Positions 10,644-22,442 of a stretch of 64,000 nt of DNA are shown piece after piece. Origin of the DNA: Plumapathes pennacea (lineage: Eukaryota; Cnidaria; Anthozoa; Antipatharia; Myriopathidae); assembly GCA_964036295.1 (NCBI GenBank), contig OZ038463.1, positions 4,014,274 through 4,078,273 of the forward strand. The letters are read 5' to 3'. The translations under genes were made by a program, and so were the position numbers. Position 1 is the stretch's first letter, and each line of letters opens with the position of its first letter. A model generated the notes under the pieces. That model saw only the letters and a program-made list of their open reading frames with translations, was not told where the DNA came from and made no database searches.

Positions 10644-11663
10644 ATGGTACGGTGGAAACGCAGCACCTTGGCAATCGCTGTTTGGTTTTCTTCGCTCACG
10701 ACTTTGAGTTACTTAATTTACCAAGTTATGTTCTACACACCAAACGTCCAGCTGTCACCGCTTCCAACTGTGCTGGTAGAGCCGGAGCTACGAGAGAGAG
10801 AAATGTTCCTCCTCGTTCTCGTGACAACCACTCCGTGGCGTTGGGACTCGCTTGATCGAAGAAACGCCATTAGAGACACGTGGGCCCGCTCGTCAGAAAG
10901 ATCGCCCTTGTCACCAAGTATGCCGGTAATTTTCAACATTGGATGCACATACTCTCGTTCCTCCGATGAGAAAATAGCGAACGAGGCGTCTGAACACGGC
11001 GATATTCTGGTTGGCGACTATGAAGACACCTACGCGAATATTATTATAAAAGTGTTTTTCGCCTTTCGCTGGGCAAGTAAATTGAATTGCAAATTTGTAG
11101 TGAAGGCGGATGATGACGTTTACTTGCGTCTTCCCAAGCTAGCAAAATGGCTGCAGTCACAAGAAAAGCCAGAAAGACTCTACGCAGGGGTGCTAGCTGT
11201 AAACACCAAAGTCGTCCGATCTCCATTCCATAGACATTTTGTTAGCTACAAAACCTACAACTATTCTTACTGGAAAACCTACGCTTTCGGTTTTACCTAT
11301 GTGTTATCCGTAGCTTTACTCACAGAATTGCAAGAAGCAGTGAGATTTCATCAGGTGTTCCCAATTGACGATAGTTACTTCGGACTATTAATGGAAACTA
11401 TACAAGTAAAGCCAAGACATTTGCCCAACTGCGCCAGGAGGTTGAACATTGACCGTAAACTATACGCTTGTGATGACTGTGTGTATCTTACTAGCATGTG
11501 TGTTGGGAGTCCTTTGAGTGTTACTCAAATGCGGTATGTTCATGACAGAATTGAAGCTGTGGTTGATGTGGACGGCGGTAGTTTACTGGAAGGAAAATGT
11601 GCTGGCAACAACTGGGGAGACCCCTGGGACGAGGGTGAATGCAAGACACTTTCAAATAACTAG
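10644..11663 (+). CDS. Beta-1,3-galactosyltransferase-like protein, copy 2
   Basis: An intact intronless copy of 339 residues, with ATG at 10644. All GT31 motifs are present: RNAIRDTW (73-80), KADDDVYLR (154-162), PIDDSYFG (240-247). The membrane anchor lies at about 8-30, with LIYQ where copy 1 has FYQ. It reads LVGDYE, AVNTKV and LLTEL, the form shared by copies 3, 4 and 5. The 3' flank is cut short at about 12175 by the junction to a partial repeat of its own upstream region. Confidence 0.85.
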   Translation: MVRWKRSTLAIAVWFSSLTTLSYLIYQVMFYTPNVQLSPLPTVLVEPELREREMFLLVLVTTTPWRWDSLDRRNAIRDTWARSSERSPLSPSMPVIFNIGCTYSRSSDEKIANEASEHGDILVGDYEDTYANIIIKVFFAFRWASKLNCKFVVKADDDVYLRLPKLAKWLQSQEKPERLYAGVLAVNTKVVRSPFHRHFVSYKTYNYSYWKTYAFGFTYVLSVALLTELQEAVRFHQVFPIDDSYFGLLMETIQVKPRHLPNCARRLNIDRKLYACDDCVYLTSMCVGSPLSVTQMRYVHDRIEAVVDVDGGSLLEGKCAGNNWGDPWDEGECKTLSNN

Positions 11664-12918
11664 TTCTGATGGAACAAAAAGTTTACTAGCCCACCATGGG
11701 TATGTTGCCGTTCACGCGTCTTGAGCTCTTACCGCACTGATTCCCACTCTCCTGAACGAGTTTAGCGGGGAGGAAGCCTAAGAGCGAGGTCAAGACGATT
11801 CTGAAAATCAAGCTAACCAATGGAGTCGTACATCCATAAACTTCTTAGGCTGCAAAACAGTCTCTTCTTCGCACCAACATAAATTGAACAAGTACAAAGA
11901 GAACGCGCGCGGTCTGGGGAGTACGAGCGTCATGGAGATTGGGTCCGAGTGAAGGCACGAAAATTGATAAACAAAATAAATTTGATAACAGTAAAATATC
12001 CTAATGTTAAGTAAAACATGAATAATATGAAAATACTTCTATGTCCTTCTTAGGATATATGATGTAGTATTAAATGTAACTTATCTAATGTCTCAGAGTA
12101 CTTCTAATTTCAGTTGCATAAGACAGAAGTGGCTTTGGTTAGGGTTGGAACTTTAGATATCAAAGGGACGTCAGGTCCAGGTCAGTTGAACTTGAAGTAT
12201 TCGAGACCAAGTGTTTATGAGATTAAAAAAAATTTGAGTTCAGAAGTTGTTGACAAATTCGAGGTAGAAAAATGATCTTCCCATTAACTAAAGCTGTCAT
12301 TTTCGGCCAATGAAGGTTCTTGAATGTAATTATGAAGAAAAATAGCATTCATATCATTTTACGTTGAACTTTATATCCTTGGCTAACCTCACCTTATTTT
12401 ACGTTTTGTGATTTTATCAGGCCATACAGTGCTTTGTTTCAAGGCACTCAAGGAGGAATATATAATAAAAAGAAAAAATATACTTGTCAGGTAAAAAGTA
12501 TAATTTCTCTTCTTACAACACTGAGTATTTTCTCTCGATTCGCCCAATGTCATGATCCACTCTAGCAGGGAATGCCACCTGCTGATTGTATGTCGTGCAT
12601 TAAAAAGAACACCGAGTGTAGCGACATACCTCTCAGATCAGTCAAATTCAGCCAAGTCTGGCTCTCAGAAAGAATATATGTAAAACTTTAAACCAAACAA
12701 AAGGCATGTTTGATAGGTGTTGAATTGCCAACTCATTTCTTATTCGACGTACTTTCACAACCAACAGATGCTCAGTAACCAACACCCGAACAAGCAAATG
12801 CAAACCGCTGGTGGTTCTAATCTTGGCTCATTGAAACGGATTCAGACTAACTAACTAACTAAGCCAATGCAGCCTTTGTTTATGTCTGAGGGTTTGATAT
12901 AATTTGTCAAAAATCAGA

Positions 12919-13024
12919 ATGGTACGGTGGAAACGCAGCACCTTGGCAATCGCTGTTTGGTTTTCTTCGCTCACGACTTTGAGTTACTTTTACCAAGTTA
13001 TGTTCTACACACCAAACGTCCAGC
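12919..13024 (+). pseudogene. Galactosyltransferase 5' fragment (block 2)
   Basis: The upstream spacer and the first 100 bp or so of a galactosyltransferase ORF, from ATG 12919, are present. The sequence then switches at GTCCAGC|AGTCATAC to intergenic sequence matching about 9413. Only the membrane-anchor region is encoded. This is the scar of an unequal exchange with a few bases of microhomology (CAG). The fragment has the codon-deleted form of copy 1, unlike its neighbours copies 2 and 3. Confidence 0.8.
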
Positions 13025-15000
13025 AGTCATACAAAAACGGCTCTGATCTGTCGGTTAACATATTTTGAGAGCTTTTACATTCAATTTTCTTAATTCGTCG
13101 TCTGACAGATCCAGGCCTTGCGCTCTTCTTATCACTTTTCGGCTTTGTTACAAGTGGAAACTTATCTGATGTGCTATATTTATAATCACTTGTGCTAGCC
13201 TACGATGTTCGATCCCTCGCTCACGGAAGGAAATAGTGTTTATATATATTTGAATAATGTATTGCACTATTTGATGATTATGATGATTATCCAAGGGCTT
13301 AAACAAAAAATTGTCTACAGGCTGAATATTTGAATAGCAGTCAAGAAATTTAATTGGATTTGAATACATTTTATTCACGAACAGGTAGGAATTGATTGCG
13401 AAAATGTTATTCGCTGCGCAATCTATTTTAAAAGTTTGAAGACTCCTGACGACATTAGTGAAACATGGATGATGATTTGACCGATTTTCAACAAGGGTTG
13501 CGAAAGTGATGTTCCCAGTTGAACTTGAAGTATTCGAGACCAAGTGTTTATGAGATTAAAAAAAAATTGAGTTCAGGAGTTGTTGACAAATTCGAGGTAG
13601 AAAAATGATCTTCCCATTAACTAAAGCTGTCATTTTTCGGCCAACGAAGGTTCTTGAATGTAATTATGAAGAAAAATAGCATTCATATCATTTTACGTTG
13701 AACTTTATATCCTTGGCTAACCTCACCTTATTTTACGTTTTGTGATTTTATCAGGCCATACAGTGCTTTGTTTCAAGGCACTCAAGGAGGAATATATAAT
13801 AAAAAGAAAAAATATACTTGTCAGGTAAAAAGTATAATTTCTCTTCTTACAACACTGAGTATTTTCTCTCGATTCGCCCAATGTCATGATCCACTCTAGC
13901 AGGGAATGCCACCTGCTGATTGTATGTCGTGCATTAAAAAGAACACCGAGTGTAGCGACATACCTCCCAGATCAGTCAAATTCAGCCAAGTCTGGTTCTC
14001 AGAAAGAATATATGTAAAACTTTAAACCAAACAAAAGGCATGTTTGATAGGTGTTGAATTGCCAACTCATTTCTTATTCGACGTACTTTCACAACCAACA
14101 GATGCTCAGTAACCAACACCCGAACAAGCAAATGCAAACCGCTGGTGGTTCTAATCTTGGCTCATTGAAACGGATTCAGACTAACTAACTAACTAAGCCA
14201 ATGCAGCCTTTGTTTATGTCTGAGGGTTTGATATAATTTGTCAAAAATCAGAATGGTACGGTGGAAACGCAGCACCTTGGCAATCGCTGTTTGGTTTTCT
14301 TCGCTCACGACTTTGAGTTACTTAATTTACCAAGTTATGTTCTACACACCAAACGTCCAGCTGTCACCGCTTCCAACTGTGCTGGTAGAGCCGGAGCTAC
14401 GAGAGAGAGAAATGTTCCTCCTCGTTCTCGTGACAACCACTCCGTGGCGTTGGGACTCGCTTGATCGAAGAAACGCCATTAGAGACACGTGGGCCCGCTC
14501 GTCAGAAAGATCGCCCTTGTCACCAAGTATGCCGGTAATTTTCAACATTGGATGCACATACTCTCGTTCCTCCGATGAGAAAATAGCGAACGAGGCGTCT
14601 GAACACGGCGATATTCTGGTTGGCGACTATGAAGACACTTACGCGAATATTATTATAAAAGTGTTTTTCGCCTTTCGCTGGGCAAGTAAATTGAATTGCA
14701 AATTTGTAGTGAAGGCGGATGATGACGTTTACTTGCGTCTTCCCAAGCTAGCAAAATGGCTGCAGTCACAAGAAAAGCCAGAAAGACTCTACGCAGGGGT
14801 GCTAGCTGTAAACACCAAAGTCGTCCGATCTCCATTCCATAGACATTTTGTTAGCTACAAAACCTACAACTATTCTTACTGGAAAACCTACGCTTTCGGT
14901 TTTACCTATGTGTTATCCGTAGCTTTACTCACAGAATTGCAAGAAGCAGTGAGATTTCATCAGGTGTTCCCAATTGACGATAGTTACTTCGGACTATTAA

Positions 15001-16870
15001 AGTGCACATAAGCCTTCAGAGGATACATTTTTATACGAAATTAGAAAGTAATCTAAGCAACTTATGCCCAAAAGAAAGCCTTTCCGAAGCGTTCTTATAT
15101 TTTTTTCACGCGTTTGAAATCGGAAATATAAAATTCAGACCGCGCAATGTAGGAGACTGGGACCTGTGACGTCAGAGGAGTGGCGCGTTTCGGCTCGGCA
15201 CCTCTTCATAGCTCTTATTTATCAGGTTTGTGTACGTTTTTATCGCTGTTTACCCGTGTTTTTGGACTCGTACGGCAATGGCGAGCTCTAGAAGCGATGA
15301 AGAAAGCGGTATATCTGATATCTGAACTATATTACATTGATTCCGCGTGTATACTGTACGATATCCACTATGAAGTCCAACCCGTGCGCTGACAAGAGCT
15401 ACTTGCTGACCAAGAATGGCATGAAGCGTAACAGAAAGGAAAGGGAGGGAAAAGAACAAGAACCATAACACTGCAAGATCGCTCGGAAGAAAATTTTGGA
15501 GCCAGTAGTTGGTAAGCGTAAAATATGTCCGAGTTTTGGATTTGTTTACGTGGTATATCTGTAATTGCTTCTCTGTGTTTTACTCATATTTTAGGTGTTC
15601 GTGTGGGAATTGCAATGTTGATGTGTTACGGCAGCATCGGCATTCACGAGCATTGAGATTCTGCGGATGTCTCACGATAACTCTCGCTCGGGATTTCGAC
15701 TGAGAGCAGTTGCGTAATTCGTCACGGCAGTTGACCACGGTCAGTTATATTTGACTTCGAGAGAGCGCGGCTCTTCTGAAAACTCCTGGAATGTACAAAA
15801 ACAGTCATTCTAAACTTCCCTGTACGGGTAGACAATAAAGTATTACACTTTAATTGCGGTTTGTGGCGCCCTTCTTCACCGTTTGGAGGATTTTGCTTTC
15901 GCCGCGGTGGATCAACAGGCGACTGTCAACAGTCAGAACGACTCCTTTCGGAGTTTGCCAAAAATTTCCAACTTCTGCGGCCGTCGTCTAACTTCGGCGA
16001 TGTGGAAACCAAGTTGTTTGAGTAAATATGTGCCGCAAATCCGGCACACGGTCGACTATAGCCCTAGAAAAATCTAGCCGAAAAACCATCTTTCGCTCGC
16101 TTTCAAACATGAATTGCAGTGTCGCAGTGTTGACCTCATCGACCATAAACCTCCGGCGAACGCGATGGTTTGCTCATTTGATATTCGATACCTACGATAG
16201 AAAAGGTAACAAACTTCCCACAGCTGAATATATTTTGGATTAAATATAATTACTTATTACTACCCGTCGACAAATTGTGGGACCCGACGATTACTCGGTC
16301 AATCTTTCCCCTTCTTATCAACTTTGTACTACAATACCGAGATTGTCCTTTACCAGGTCCAAGTCGAGATTGTGCAATTCGTTATTGTCAATTCCATGCA
16401 ATGTCAAAATCATCTGGTTTGAAATAAGCTGAGCAGAACCGGAATTGATCATCAGCTCCCATTTCACAGGTTTGGCCTTGACAAACTGGACCATTTCCCT
16501 TTCGCTTCCTCGCTTCACCTCTTCGGTCATTCGGAAACTGAATCATATAAAATGCGAATCCTTGCTTATGACCTGGCTCCCAGGAGCAGCCTCCAACAAC
16601 ACATCTATAAGGCATTTCGGAGTAAAACCGGTGAAAACTCTGTTCGGACGAGTCGAGACGCCACTCCTCTGACGTCACAGCCCAGGCCCTTGATCAATCA
16701 TCTTGCGCGGACAAATCTAAACCGGAAGTCAAAATGGCACTTTTTCGCATGTTTACCGGGCGAAAAAAAAATATAAGAACGCTTCGGAAGGGCTTTCTTT
16801 TGGGCATAAGTTGCTTAGATTACTTCCTAATTTCGTATAAAAATGTATCCTCTGAAGGCTTATGTGCACT
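15001..16870. mobile_element. Kolobok-like DNA transposon, TTAA target duplication
   Basis: This 1,870-bp insertion is flanked by TTAA (14997-15000 and 16871-16874), and the undisturbed copies have one TTAA there. Terminal inverted repeats of about 108 bp start AGTGCACATAAGCCTTCAG (15001 onward, inverted at 16763-16870) with very few mismatches. A subterminal inverted pair, CTGTGACGTCAGAGGAGTGG, lies at about 15165-15184 with its complement near 16657-16680. TTAA duplications are typical of piggyBac and Kolobok; the purine-purine ends (AG) and an internal THAP-like sequence favour Kolobok. There is no full transposase, so it is non-autonomous. Confidence 0.8.
16388..16678 (-). pseudogene. Broken THAP zinc-finger remnant in the transposon
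   Basis: The minus-strand frame begins MTSEEW and contains MPYRCVVGGCS, then FPND, and later FCSAYFKPDDFD. This matches the order of a THAP domain (C-x2-4-C, FP, C-x2-H, F). Two features show decay. The final zinc-ligand histidine is replaced by tyrosine (CSAYF for CSAHF). The middle part, with the expected tryptophans (VQFVKAKPVKWE), lies in a neighbouring frame at 16318-16530, implying compensating frameshifts. THAP domains form the DNA-binding N-terminus of P-element, hAT-like and Kolobok transposases. The catalytic domain is missing. Confidence 0.65.
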
Positions 16871-18097
16871 TTAATGGAAACTATACAAGTAAAGCCAAGA
16901 CATTTGCCCAACTGCGCCAGGAGGTTGAACATTGACCGTAAACTATACGCTTGTGATGACTGTGTGTATCTTACTAGCATGTGTGTTGGGAGTCCTTTGA
17001 GTGTTACTCAAATGCGGTATGTTCATGACAGAATTGAAGCTGTGGTTGATGTGGACGGCGGTAGTTTACTGGAAGGAAAATGTGCTGGCAACAACTGGGG
17101 AGACCCCTGGGACGAGGGTGAATGCAAGACACTTTCAAATAACTAGTTCTGATGGAACAAAAAGTTTACTAGCCCACCATGGGTATGTTGCCGTTCACGC
17201 GTCTTGAGCTCTTACCGCACTGATTCCCACTCTCCTGAACGAGTTTAGCGGGGAGGAAGCCTAAGAGCGAGGTCAAGACGTTTCTGAAAATCAAGCTAAC
17301 CAATGGAGTCGTACATCCATAAACTTCTTAGGCTGCAAAACAGTCCCTTCTTCGCGCCAACATAAATTGAGCAAGTACAAAGAGAACGCGCGCGGTCTGG
17401 GGAGTACGAGCGTCATGGAGATTGGGTCCGAGTGAAGGCACGAAAATTGATAAACAAAATAAATTTGATAACAGTAAAATATCCTAATGTTAAGTAAAAC
17501 ATGAATAATATGAAAATCCTTCTATGTCCTTCTTAGGATATATGATGTAGTATTAAATGTAACTTATCTAATGTCTCAGAGTACTTCTAATTTCAGTTGC
17601 ATAAGACAGAAGTGGCTTTGGTTAGGGTTGGAACTTTAGATATCAAAGGGACGTCAGGTCCTTTAGAGTCATCCCCGTAAGCCTCGTCCCTTTGGCTCTT
17701 GCACAAAAGTCTATTCGTGTGTACACCACAAAATATGCTCGCTACATCCCTGCACCTGAAACACTTGTCAAGAGTCTTAATTGTATGAAATGTATCAGAA
17801 ACCGTGAAGGCGATTCAAAAAATGCAACAATAATTACAAGAAATTATAATTATTCTTCAAGTTTCTAACCTTATACTTGTCGTTCCTTTGGCTCGTTACT
17901 AAGTGGCCCACGTGAAATTATAACACTTGGGCTGCATAGGGAGAATCGTAGTTTGATACAGGCAGACACAAATGTTCTTCAACGTTTTCGGTTATTTTAA
18001 ATGAAACTTGATGGATATGGCCGGGAATCAATCTTCCATGCAACGACAGTTTGCGCATATTGCGTTTCGTAATGTTATTACGTAAATGTTTGAACTT

Positions 18098-19130
18098 CAT
18101 AGAGATAATCCGGCCCCCAAGCCGTGGTGAATTATCCCTTGCCCAGAAGAGTTGCGATAGTGGTGTCAGCCTAACTTGTTAGTAATTTGTTTCCAATCAG
18201 CTATATAGCCTCCGAGATACCAGGCCGTTCATCCATATGGGATGTACCTTTGTATTGTCGCTTCTTCTATTACGAATAATTGCAACGGCGGCTCATAATA
18301 ACAATGCTTTAGCTCCCTTCACATCCCATAATCATTTAATATCCGAGTTTTGCGCTCAGAGTTTATATTTAATGCCGCGTCAATAGCGGCTTGCAAGCTG
18401 TGATGTCAGCGCATGCGCTTCTGGGTTTTCGGGCTGATGGGCTGAACTTGTGTTTACTGCTATATAAACGTTTCATGCGAGTCTAATTTTGGGCCCAAAA
18501 GGAATATTTTCATCTTTTTATTTAATGGCCGATGTTGACGATTCTTTTTACCACAGCGCAGCAAGAATTTCTCTCCAAACATTAATCAGTTTGGCCTGAA
18601 ATTCACTAAGAAGAATTGACAAGCATTGAGTTATGTATTTGATTAGAAAGTAAGGATTTATGGAGATATAGCAAGAAAACAACGCAATTGGCATATATCA
18701 TGATAAGTTTATAATCCAATCCATAACTGATGAATATTGTCAGAGAAATCTTTTGTACGTGGTAGTAAAATGATTTGTCAACAAGAGCCATTTAGGAGAA
18801 GAAAGCTATAGGCTTTTTCATTTGTCGGAAATTGCCCATTGTGTTTTGGCCTAATGTCATACTCACATGAAACATTCAAGAAGGCTCTCTAATGCTATGT
18901 CAAAAATGTCTGTGTGCAATCTTCGACATTTTAGACAACCGACCGTACGAGCAGATCATCGACCAACAGTTAACGTGTTCTAAACAGAAGAGCTTCAAGC
19001 CAATTGCGTTGTTCTCTTGCTATATCTCCATAAATCCTTACTTTCTAATCAATTAGACTCGCACGAAACGTTTATATAGCAGTAAACACAAGTTCAGCCC
19101 ATCAGCCCGAAAACCGAAGCGCATGCAGAC
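18098..19130. repeat. Palindrome-family element with right arm deleted (block 3)
   Basis: It has the same structure and the same internal breakpoint (GCGCATGC|AGACATTT, near 19125) as the copy at 7310. The right-arm deletion therefore predates the 10.8-kb duplication. Confidence 0.75.
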
Positions 19131-19527
19131 ATTTTAGACAACCGACCGTACGAGCAGATCATCGACCAACAGTTAAAGTGTTCCACGTAGTATCATCAAT
19201 CTTTGAGTGCAAATAACTCGTGGAAGTTGTGTTGAGAAAAACATATATGTCCTTTAAATTGATATTACATAGTCGTATACCCCTGAAAATGAAACTGAAT
19301 GAGAAATTCATTGATTGCAAAGTTAAGTTGCTCCATAGACAGGACGCATATCACTCGGCATAAAATATCTTGGTCACTGCCAGTAAGGTTATCTTAAACA
19401 AAATCTTCTGAAACCTATTTGTTAATCTCCTTATTTTACTTGTCTTCATCCGTTTTTTTTTGTATTAAGTTTTTGCCTCATTCCCAGGAATACCTCTAAT
19501 TACATGAAACACATTGTTCCATTGCAG

Positions 19528-19893
19528 TGGAATGTATTTCTCCCACGCTCTTAACCGAGTCCAACCGCGTGAGGTCATTTAACAACAAGAATGTCGTCTT
19601 GTGCGACAATGATTTCTCGGGAGGTTGGTATCGTTTTTCTGGAGCTGCTGGTGTTCAGATACCGGAAACAGTAGTCCCCAGGGGACACTGCGGTACGAAT
19701 GCGCCAGGCTGGATGAAAGGTAACCACCCGTCAGTGGCAGAAGGCGCCGTCAGCCGGAAAGTTTGCTTTCATTGGACAAGGTGGAATTGTCAATGGTCGA
19801 CTAAAATCTACGTGCGTAACTGCGGGAACTTTTACGTGTACAAACTTGTGAAGCCGCCCGGTTGTAACATGCGATACTGTGGAGAACAAGTGG
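19528..19893 (+). CDS. Orphan D8C exon, block 3
   Basis: The encoded protein sequence is identical to the orphan exon of block 2 (8749-9114), with the same intact splice signals (cag 19525-19527; gtgagc 19894) and eight cysteines. It likewise lacks linker and terminal exons. The preserved open frame suggests either very recent origin or use as a spliced exon; the sequence alone cannot decide. Confidence 0.6.
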
Positions 19894-21422
19894 GTGAGCA
19901 ACCAAGATAGAGCAACCAAAGCAATCACAGATCCAATCAATGTGGCGAGCAAAGACATGTCGGACCAATTATAAGTACGAGCAATACCAAACCAAAACCA
20001 AGTAATTGCAATTGGTTTTACGAACCAATCAGTAGTGCGAGAACACGCCATCACCACTTGCTTTCTTGCGTGAGAATATCGCAATCAAGGTTTTCGTTTT
20101 GCTCTTGATTGGCCAAGAATGTTGCTAAACATGTTAGAACCAATCGGAAAGCGTAGCATTGCAAAACCAAAGCAATCACACTATTACATTCGACAGTCAT
20201 ACAAAAACGGCTCTGATCTGTCGGTTAACATATTTTGAGAGCTTTTACATTCAATTTTCTTAATTCGTCGTCTGACAGATCCAGGCCTTGCGCTCTTCTT
20301 ATCACTTTTCGGCTTTGTTACAAGTGGAAACTTATCTGATGTGCTATAATTATAATCACTTGTGCTAGCCTACGATGTTCGATCCCTCGCTCACGGAAGG
20401 AAATAGTGTTTATATATATTTAAATAATGTATTGCACTATTTGATGATTATGATGATTATCCAAGGGCTTAAACAAAAAATTGTCTACAGGCTGAATATT
20501 TGAATAGCAGTCAAGAAATTTAATTGGATTTGAATACATTTTATTCACGAACAGGTAGGAATTGATTGAGAAAATGTTATTCGCTGCGCAATCTATTTTA
20601 AAAGTTTGAAGACTCCTGACGACATTAGTGAAACATGGATGATGATTTGACCGATTTTCAACAAGGGTTGCGAAAGTGATGTTCCCAGTTGAACTTGAAG
20701 TATTCGAGACCAAGTGTTTATGAGATTAAAATAAATTGGAGTTCAGGAGTTGTTGACAAATTCGAGGTAGAAAAATGATCTTCCCATTAACTAAAGCTGT
20801 CATTTTTCGGCCAACGAAGGTTCTTGAATGTAATTATGAAGAAAAATAGCATTCATATCATTTTACGTTGAACTTTATATCCTTGGCTAACCTCACCTTA
20901 TTTTACGTTTTGTGATTTTATCAGACCATACAGTGCTTTGTTTCAAGGCACTCAAGGAGGAATATATAATAAAAAGAAAAAATATACTTGTCATGTAAAA
21001 AGTATACTTTCTCTTCTTACAACACTGAGTATTTTCTCTCGATTCGCCCAATGTCATGATCCACTCTAGCAGGGAATGCCACCTGCTGATTGTATGTCGT
21101 GCATTAAAAAGAACACCGAGTGTAGCGACATACCTCCCAGATCAGTCAAATTCAGCCAAGTCTGGTTCTCAGAAAGAATATATGTAAAACTTTAAACCAA
21201 ACAAAAGGCATGTTTGATAGGTGTTGAATTGCCAACTCATTTCTTATTCGACGTACTTTCACAACCAACAGATGCTCAGTAACCAACACCCGAACAAGCA
21301 AATGCAAACCGCTGGTGGTTCTAATCTTGGCTCATTGAAACGGATTCAGACTAACTAACTAACTAAGCCAATGCAGCCTTTGTTTATGTCTGAGGGTTTG
21401 ATATAATTTGTCAAAAATCAGA

Positions 21423-22442
21423 ATGGTACGGCGGAAACGCAGCACCTTGGCAATCGCTGTTTGGTTTTCTTCGCTCACGACTTTGAGTTACTTAATTTAC
21501 CAAGTTATGTTCTACACACCAAACGTCCAGCTGTCACCGCTTCCAACTGTGCTGGTAGAGCCGGAGCTACGAGAGAGAGAAATGTTCCTCCTCGTTCTCG
21601 TGACAACCACTCCGTGGCGTTGGGACTCGCTTGATCGAAGAAACGCCATTAGAGACACGTGGGCCCGCTCGTCAGAAAGATCGCCCTTGTCACCAAGTAT
21701 GCCGGTAATTTTCAACATTGGATGCACATACTCTCGTTCCTCCGATGAGAAAATAGCGAACGAGGCGTCTGAACACGGCGATATTCTGGTTGGCGACTAT
21801 GAAGACACCTACGCGAATATTATTATAAAAGTGTTTTTCGCCTTTCGCTGGGCAAGTAAATTGAATTGCAAATTTGTAGTGAAGGCGGATGATGACGTTT
21901 ACTTGCGTCTTCCCAAGCTAGCAAAATGGCTGCAGTCACAAGAAAAGCCAGAAAGACTCTACGCAGGGGTGCTAGCTGTAAACACCAAAGTCGTCCGATC
22001 TCCATTCCATAGACATTTTGTTAGCTACAAAACCTACAACTATTCTTACTGGAAAACCTACGCTTTCGGTTTTACCTATGTGTTATCCGTAGCTTTACTC
22101 ACAGAATTGCAAGAAGCAGTGAGATTTCATCAGGTGTTCCCAATTGACGATAGTTACTTCGGACTATTAATGGAAACTATACAAGTAAAGCCAAGACATT
22201 TGCCCAACTGCGCCAGGAGGTTGAACATTGACCGTAAACTATACGCTTGTGATGACTGTGTGTATCTTACTAGCATGTGTGTTGGGAGTCCTTTGAGTGT
22301 TACTCAAATGCGGTATGTTCATGACAGAATTGAAGCTGTGGTTGATGTGGACGGCGGTAGTTTACTGGAAGGAAAATGTGCTGGCAACAACTGGGGAGAC
22401 CCCTGGGACGAGGGTGAATGCAAGACACTTTCAAATAACTAG
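21423..22442 (+). CDS. Beta-1,3-galactosyltransferase-like protein, copy 4
   Basis: An intact copy of 339 residues and the block 3 counterpart of copy 2. The only protein difference noticed from copy 2 is MVRRKRS for MVRWKRS at residue 4, in the short cytoplasmic tail. All GT31 motifs and the DDD motif are intact. The upstream ACTAACTAACTAA run is retained at about 21352. Confidence 0.85.
   Translation: MVRRKRSTLAIAVWFSSLTTLSYLIYQVMFYTPNVQLSPLPTVLVEPELREREMFLLVLVTTTPWRWDSLDRRNAIRDTWARSSERSPLSPSMPVIFNIGCTYSRSSDEKIANEASEHGDILVGDYEDTYANIIIKVFFAFRWASKLNCKFVVKADDDVYLRLPKLAKWLQSQEKPERLYAGVLAVNTKVVRSPFHRHFVSYKTYNYSYWKTYAFGFTYVLSVALLTELQEAVRFHQVFPIDDSYFGLLMETIQVKPRHLPNCARRLNIDRKLYACDDCVYLTSMCVGSPLSVTQMRYVHDRIEAVVDVDGGSLLEGKCAGNNWGDPWDEGECKTLSNN

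Larger units (their letters stand above)
14253..17146 (+). pseudogene. Beta-1,3-galactosyltransferase-like copy 3, split by a transposon
   Basis: The reading frame 14253-15000 encodes residues 1-249, including the RNAIRDTW, DDD and DDSYFGLL motifs. It then runs into a transposon and stops after three foreign codons (TAA/TGA-type stop at 15009-15011). The rest of the gene, from METIQVKP to the normal stop, resumes at 16875-17146. Apart from the insertion the coding sequence is intact, so loss of function is due to the insertion alone. The duplicate of this gene in block 3 (copy 5) has no insertion, so the insertion is younger than the duplication or is an allelic difference. Confidence 0.85.
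7310..18097. repeat. Tandem segmental duplication, block 2
   Basis: This block of about 10.8 kb is repeated almost base for base at 18098-27002. It contains the arm-deleted palindrome element, an orphan D8C exon, galactosyltransferase copy 2, a 5' gene fragment and copy 3. Corresponding features are offset by exactly 10,779 bp (D8C 8749/19528, genes 10644/21423 and 14253/25032), apart from the transposon at 15001-16870, which only this block has. The junction with the next block falls at CTTCAT|AGAGATAATCC near 18098. Confidence 0.9.

Noticed and set aside
15278..15325. Short frame MASSRSDEESGISDI inside the transposon as the start of a transposase
   Set aside because: It stops after 15 codons and I could not link it to a domain; too weak to annotate as a gene.
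15001..16870. piggyBac assignment from the TTAA target alone
   Set aside because: AG termini and the THAP remnant fit Kolobok better, though piggyBac mobilisation cannot be fully excluded.
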